A model generated the notes under the pieces. It ran no database searches. It was given only the letters and a program-made list of their open reading frames with translations, and was not told the DNA's origin. A program made the translations under genes and the position numbers. A stretch of 64,000 nucleotides of DNA from Hofstenia miamia (lineage: Eukaryota; Xenacoelomorpha; Acoela), in the NCBI GenBank assembly GCA_004352715.1, contig SCFE01000046.1:1183147-1247146 (forward strand). The letters run 5' to 3'. Within the stretch, counting starts at the first letter, position 1. Every line of letters begins with the position of its first letter. This document shows positions 61,484 to 64,000 of the stretch, piece by piece.

Positions 61484-63062
61484 TGCCAAGTTACCATCGC
61501 GTTCAATTTTGCCTGTGCGGCAAACCCTGACTTTGAGCCTGAATGAAACTTGGGTGGTTTATTTAGAGAAAAAAATAGCCTATGTTGTTACTAGTATGCA
61601 AAGGCATGATGGACGTGCCGCTGTGACCGTGGGTCTGTGCAGATTTTAAACTGCTGTCTCGAAATCCCGAAGATTTGATCTTTTGTCTCTGGTCTAAAAT
61701 ATATTAATAATCCTGTTGAAAATATTGTTTTATTTCCCATCTTCAAATCGTTGTTGTTCAGCGTTGGACGAAAATATGTTGCAATATGCATAAATACTGT
61801 AAAAAGATGTGGCTTGATGTAAACTTCTTGTAGAAATTTCTAGGTCCCCACATCTATTCAGTGACTATTTTGTGAATTGATTAGATTAAAATATTCGATC
61901 AAAATTCAAAAACCATTCCAGAATGTCTAATATGATACCTTTTATCTCTAACATGTCAAAAAAATGTCGGGAAACATGCCCGGACCTCCTAGGTTTTATT
62001 CGTTTTGGTCGTACAGTTGTCCCGGTTTCATAGTTTCAAATTCTGGCAGGCCTAGCTATGAACTTTATAACACATTATTTGAAAATTAGGGATTTGAAGA
62101 ATTTAAATATTTCTACAAAAATCAGATTTTTCATTAAAAATGTTAATGTTTTTATGTACTACAAGCACACGAATAATTTTATCGTAAATATTCACCATAA
62201 CAGGGGAACATGTTTACCCATAGACATGTCAATTTCCAATCTTTTCCAAATTTCTAAATAGACTTGGAGAAAATTGTTTGAAAGCATGGACATAACCGAT
62301 TGAAGCATATTGGATACAATGGGCAGCTTAGAGTTAATGAACCAAATATTGTGGTAAGAATGCATCAGAACTTTTATTGATATTAAACATTCAGTCATTG
62401 CGTCCTAGAAGCAATACTATCACTACCGGATAACCAGACTTGCAGTAGATCACTACTTCCACAATTGAGCATTTGATAAGTTTAGAAAGCGCATAAAATT
62501 AAAATTAGAAAATGCTAGGAAATGAAGAGTAGTGTATACGACATCTTAATTAAAGGTTTATGTAAACTTTCTGCTTTTAAGACAACATTGTCTGCGCATC
62601 AAGTATTAGTGTTTCTAATGTTTAATTAACAAATACTATTAACCATCACATTTCAATATTAATAAATGTCTTTCCCTTTGCTTGTTATGCTAAGATGATT
62701 CTGACAAAGGCGTAAATCCGAAAAGCATAGAGCTGCATCCTCTTTGCCAAGATATATGCTTTTCTAATTGTCATGTTTATAATAACATGAAAATGTAACA
62801 TTCTACCGCATATTGAGCTCTTTTCTTTTAATAGTATATAAATGTAAAGATAGGGAGTTGCAGCTTGCAGTGTGAATAGACCAGTTGTTTGAAATTCGCC
62901 TTAATTTTTATAAACCATTTCCTTCATTAATGCAGTATGTTGCGTTTAATTCAATTAAACTATTAGTTTATTCTAATCATCTGCTTTATTAATAAATGTT
63001 ATTCCTGGCTCCTATGCACTCAAAAAAATTCTATCTATGTTATCCAATATTACTTTCAAGGA

Positions 63063-63110
<48 letters not shown>

Positions 63111-63247
63111 CAAGCTCTAGGTAATATAGGATTTGTATCCATCGCCTGCACTTTCCGATTTTCCATAGTATCAGCGCTCTCTTTGATGAAGGGCAGAATA
63201 ATTCATTTTATACAAAAATTTTTACATTGCGCATTCTTATGTATGAG
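61484..63247. other. AT-rich DNA, possible LTR-like segment
   Basis: 62820-63000 has a TATA-like tatataaatg, a GC-richer patch with gaccagttg, and aataaatg 165 bp further on, which could be a degraded LTR or an isolated promoter-like stretch. (TA)n lies at 63069-63111. No coding region was recognised. Confidence 0.4.
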
Positions 63248-63883
63248 NNNNNNNNNNNNNNNNNNNNNNNNNNNNNNNNNNNNNNNNNNNNNNNNNNNNN
63301 NNNNNNNNNNNNNNNNNNNNNNNNNNNNNNNNNNNNNNNNNNNNNNNNNNNNNNNNNNNNNNNNNNNNNNNNNNNNNNNNNNNNNNNNNNNNNNNNNNNN
63401 NNNNNNNNNNNNNNNNNNNNNNNNNNNNNNNNNNNNNNNNNNNNNNNNNNNNNNNNNNNNNNNNNNNNNNNNNNNNNNNNNNNNNNNNNNNNNNNNNNNN
63501 NNNNNNNNNNNNNNNNNNNNNNNNNNNNNNNNNNNNNNNNNNNNNNNNNNNNNNNNNNNNNNNNNNNNNNNNNNNNNNNNNNNNNNNNNNNNNNNNNNNN
63601 NNNNNNNNNNNNNNNNNNNNNNNNNNNNNNNNNNNNNNNNNNNNNNNNNNNNNNNNNNNNNNNNNNNNNNNNNNNNNNNNNNNNNNNNNNNNNNNNNNNN
63701 NNNNNNNNNNNNNNNNNNNNNNNNNNNNNNNNNNNNNNNNNNNNNNNNNNNNNNNNNNNNNNNNNNNNNNNNNNNNNNNNNNNNNNNNNNNNNNNNNNNN
63801 NNNNNNNNNNNNNNNNNNNNNNNNNNNNNNNNNNNNNNNNNNNNNNNNNNNNNNNNNNNNNNNNNNNNNNNNNNNNNNNNNNN
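63248..63883. other. Assembly gap (636 N) next to (TA)n
   Basis: The right side is (TA)n at 63884-63912, then 88 bases of unassigned sequence to the window end. Confidence 0.95.
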
Positions 63884-63915
<32 letters not shown>

Positions 63916-64000
63916 TTTAGTTAGGTATTGTAATAAGTATATAGAAAATGTTTCACGAGGCTCTTTGGGAATTTTTCCTACATATTACGACAAAGTTGAT

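Overview
The window is AT-rich eukaryotic nuclear DNA, roughly 70% A+T judged by eye. It has many (TA)n microsatellites, seven long runs of N and seven single-N contig joins. It contains spliced exons of an animal Shaw/Kv3-type potassium channel and decayed animal-type transposons: an R2/R4-superclade LINE, a CR1/Jockey-like LINE, piggyBac, Tc1/mariner and a Mutator-like MITE. I read it as an invertebrate metazoan, but the phylum cannot be told from this sequence. Nothing bacterial or CRISPR-like was seen, and I recognised no tRNA or rRNA gene.

Layout. The only host gene I recognise with confidence is on the minus strand. One exon, at about 36.10-36.28 kb, encodes the start of a T1/BTB tetramerization domain. 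The next recognised exon, at 30.75-30.98 kb, carries the end of T1 (VEPCCW) and the T1-S1 linker, and ends in a clear splice donor. About 37 residues between them are missing, and the upstream exon is cut by an assembly join. No S1-S6 or pore exon is visible below 30.75 kb, so everything from 1 to 30.7 kb is probably intron of this gene or lies beyond it. The rest is non-coding DNA with repeats.

Mobile elements, in order: a fossil Tc1/mariner transposase (1.9-2.1 kb); a CR1/Jockey-like LINE 3' fragment (6.3-6.9 kb); a 587-bp Tc1/mariner deletion derivative with intact TIRs, a TA duplication and an HTH-only ORF (15.6-16.2 kb); a Dong/R4-like LINE lying between two (TAA)n arrays (27.9-30.3 kb), with a second defective 3' copy at 25.2-25.7 kb; a frameshifted piggyBac transposase (49.3-50.4 kb) with a candidate terminal repeat at 48.86 kb; a 1,061-bp piggyBac deletion derivative with TTAA duplications (54.4-55.5 kb); and a 1,090-bp Mutator-like MITE with ~73-bp TIRs and a 9-10 bp duplication (60.4-61.5 kb).

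Assembly quality shapes what can be said. The single Ns at 16607, 24547, 27579, 27728 and 59775 separate near-identical sequence and look like false duplications. The 127-N gap at 29165-29291 has the same ~30-bp sequence on both sides and is probably not a real gap. Several open, coding-like stretches of unknown function (17.9, 18.6, 20.8, 46.2, 48.0 kb) are reported as candidates only. I found no convincing new multi-gene system.
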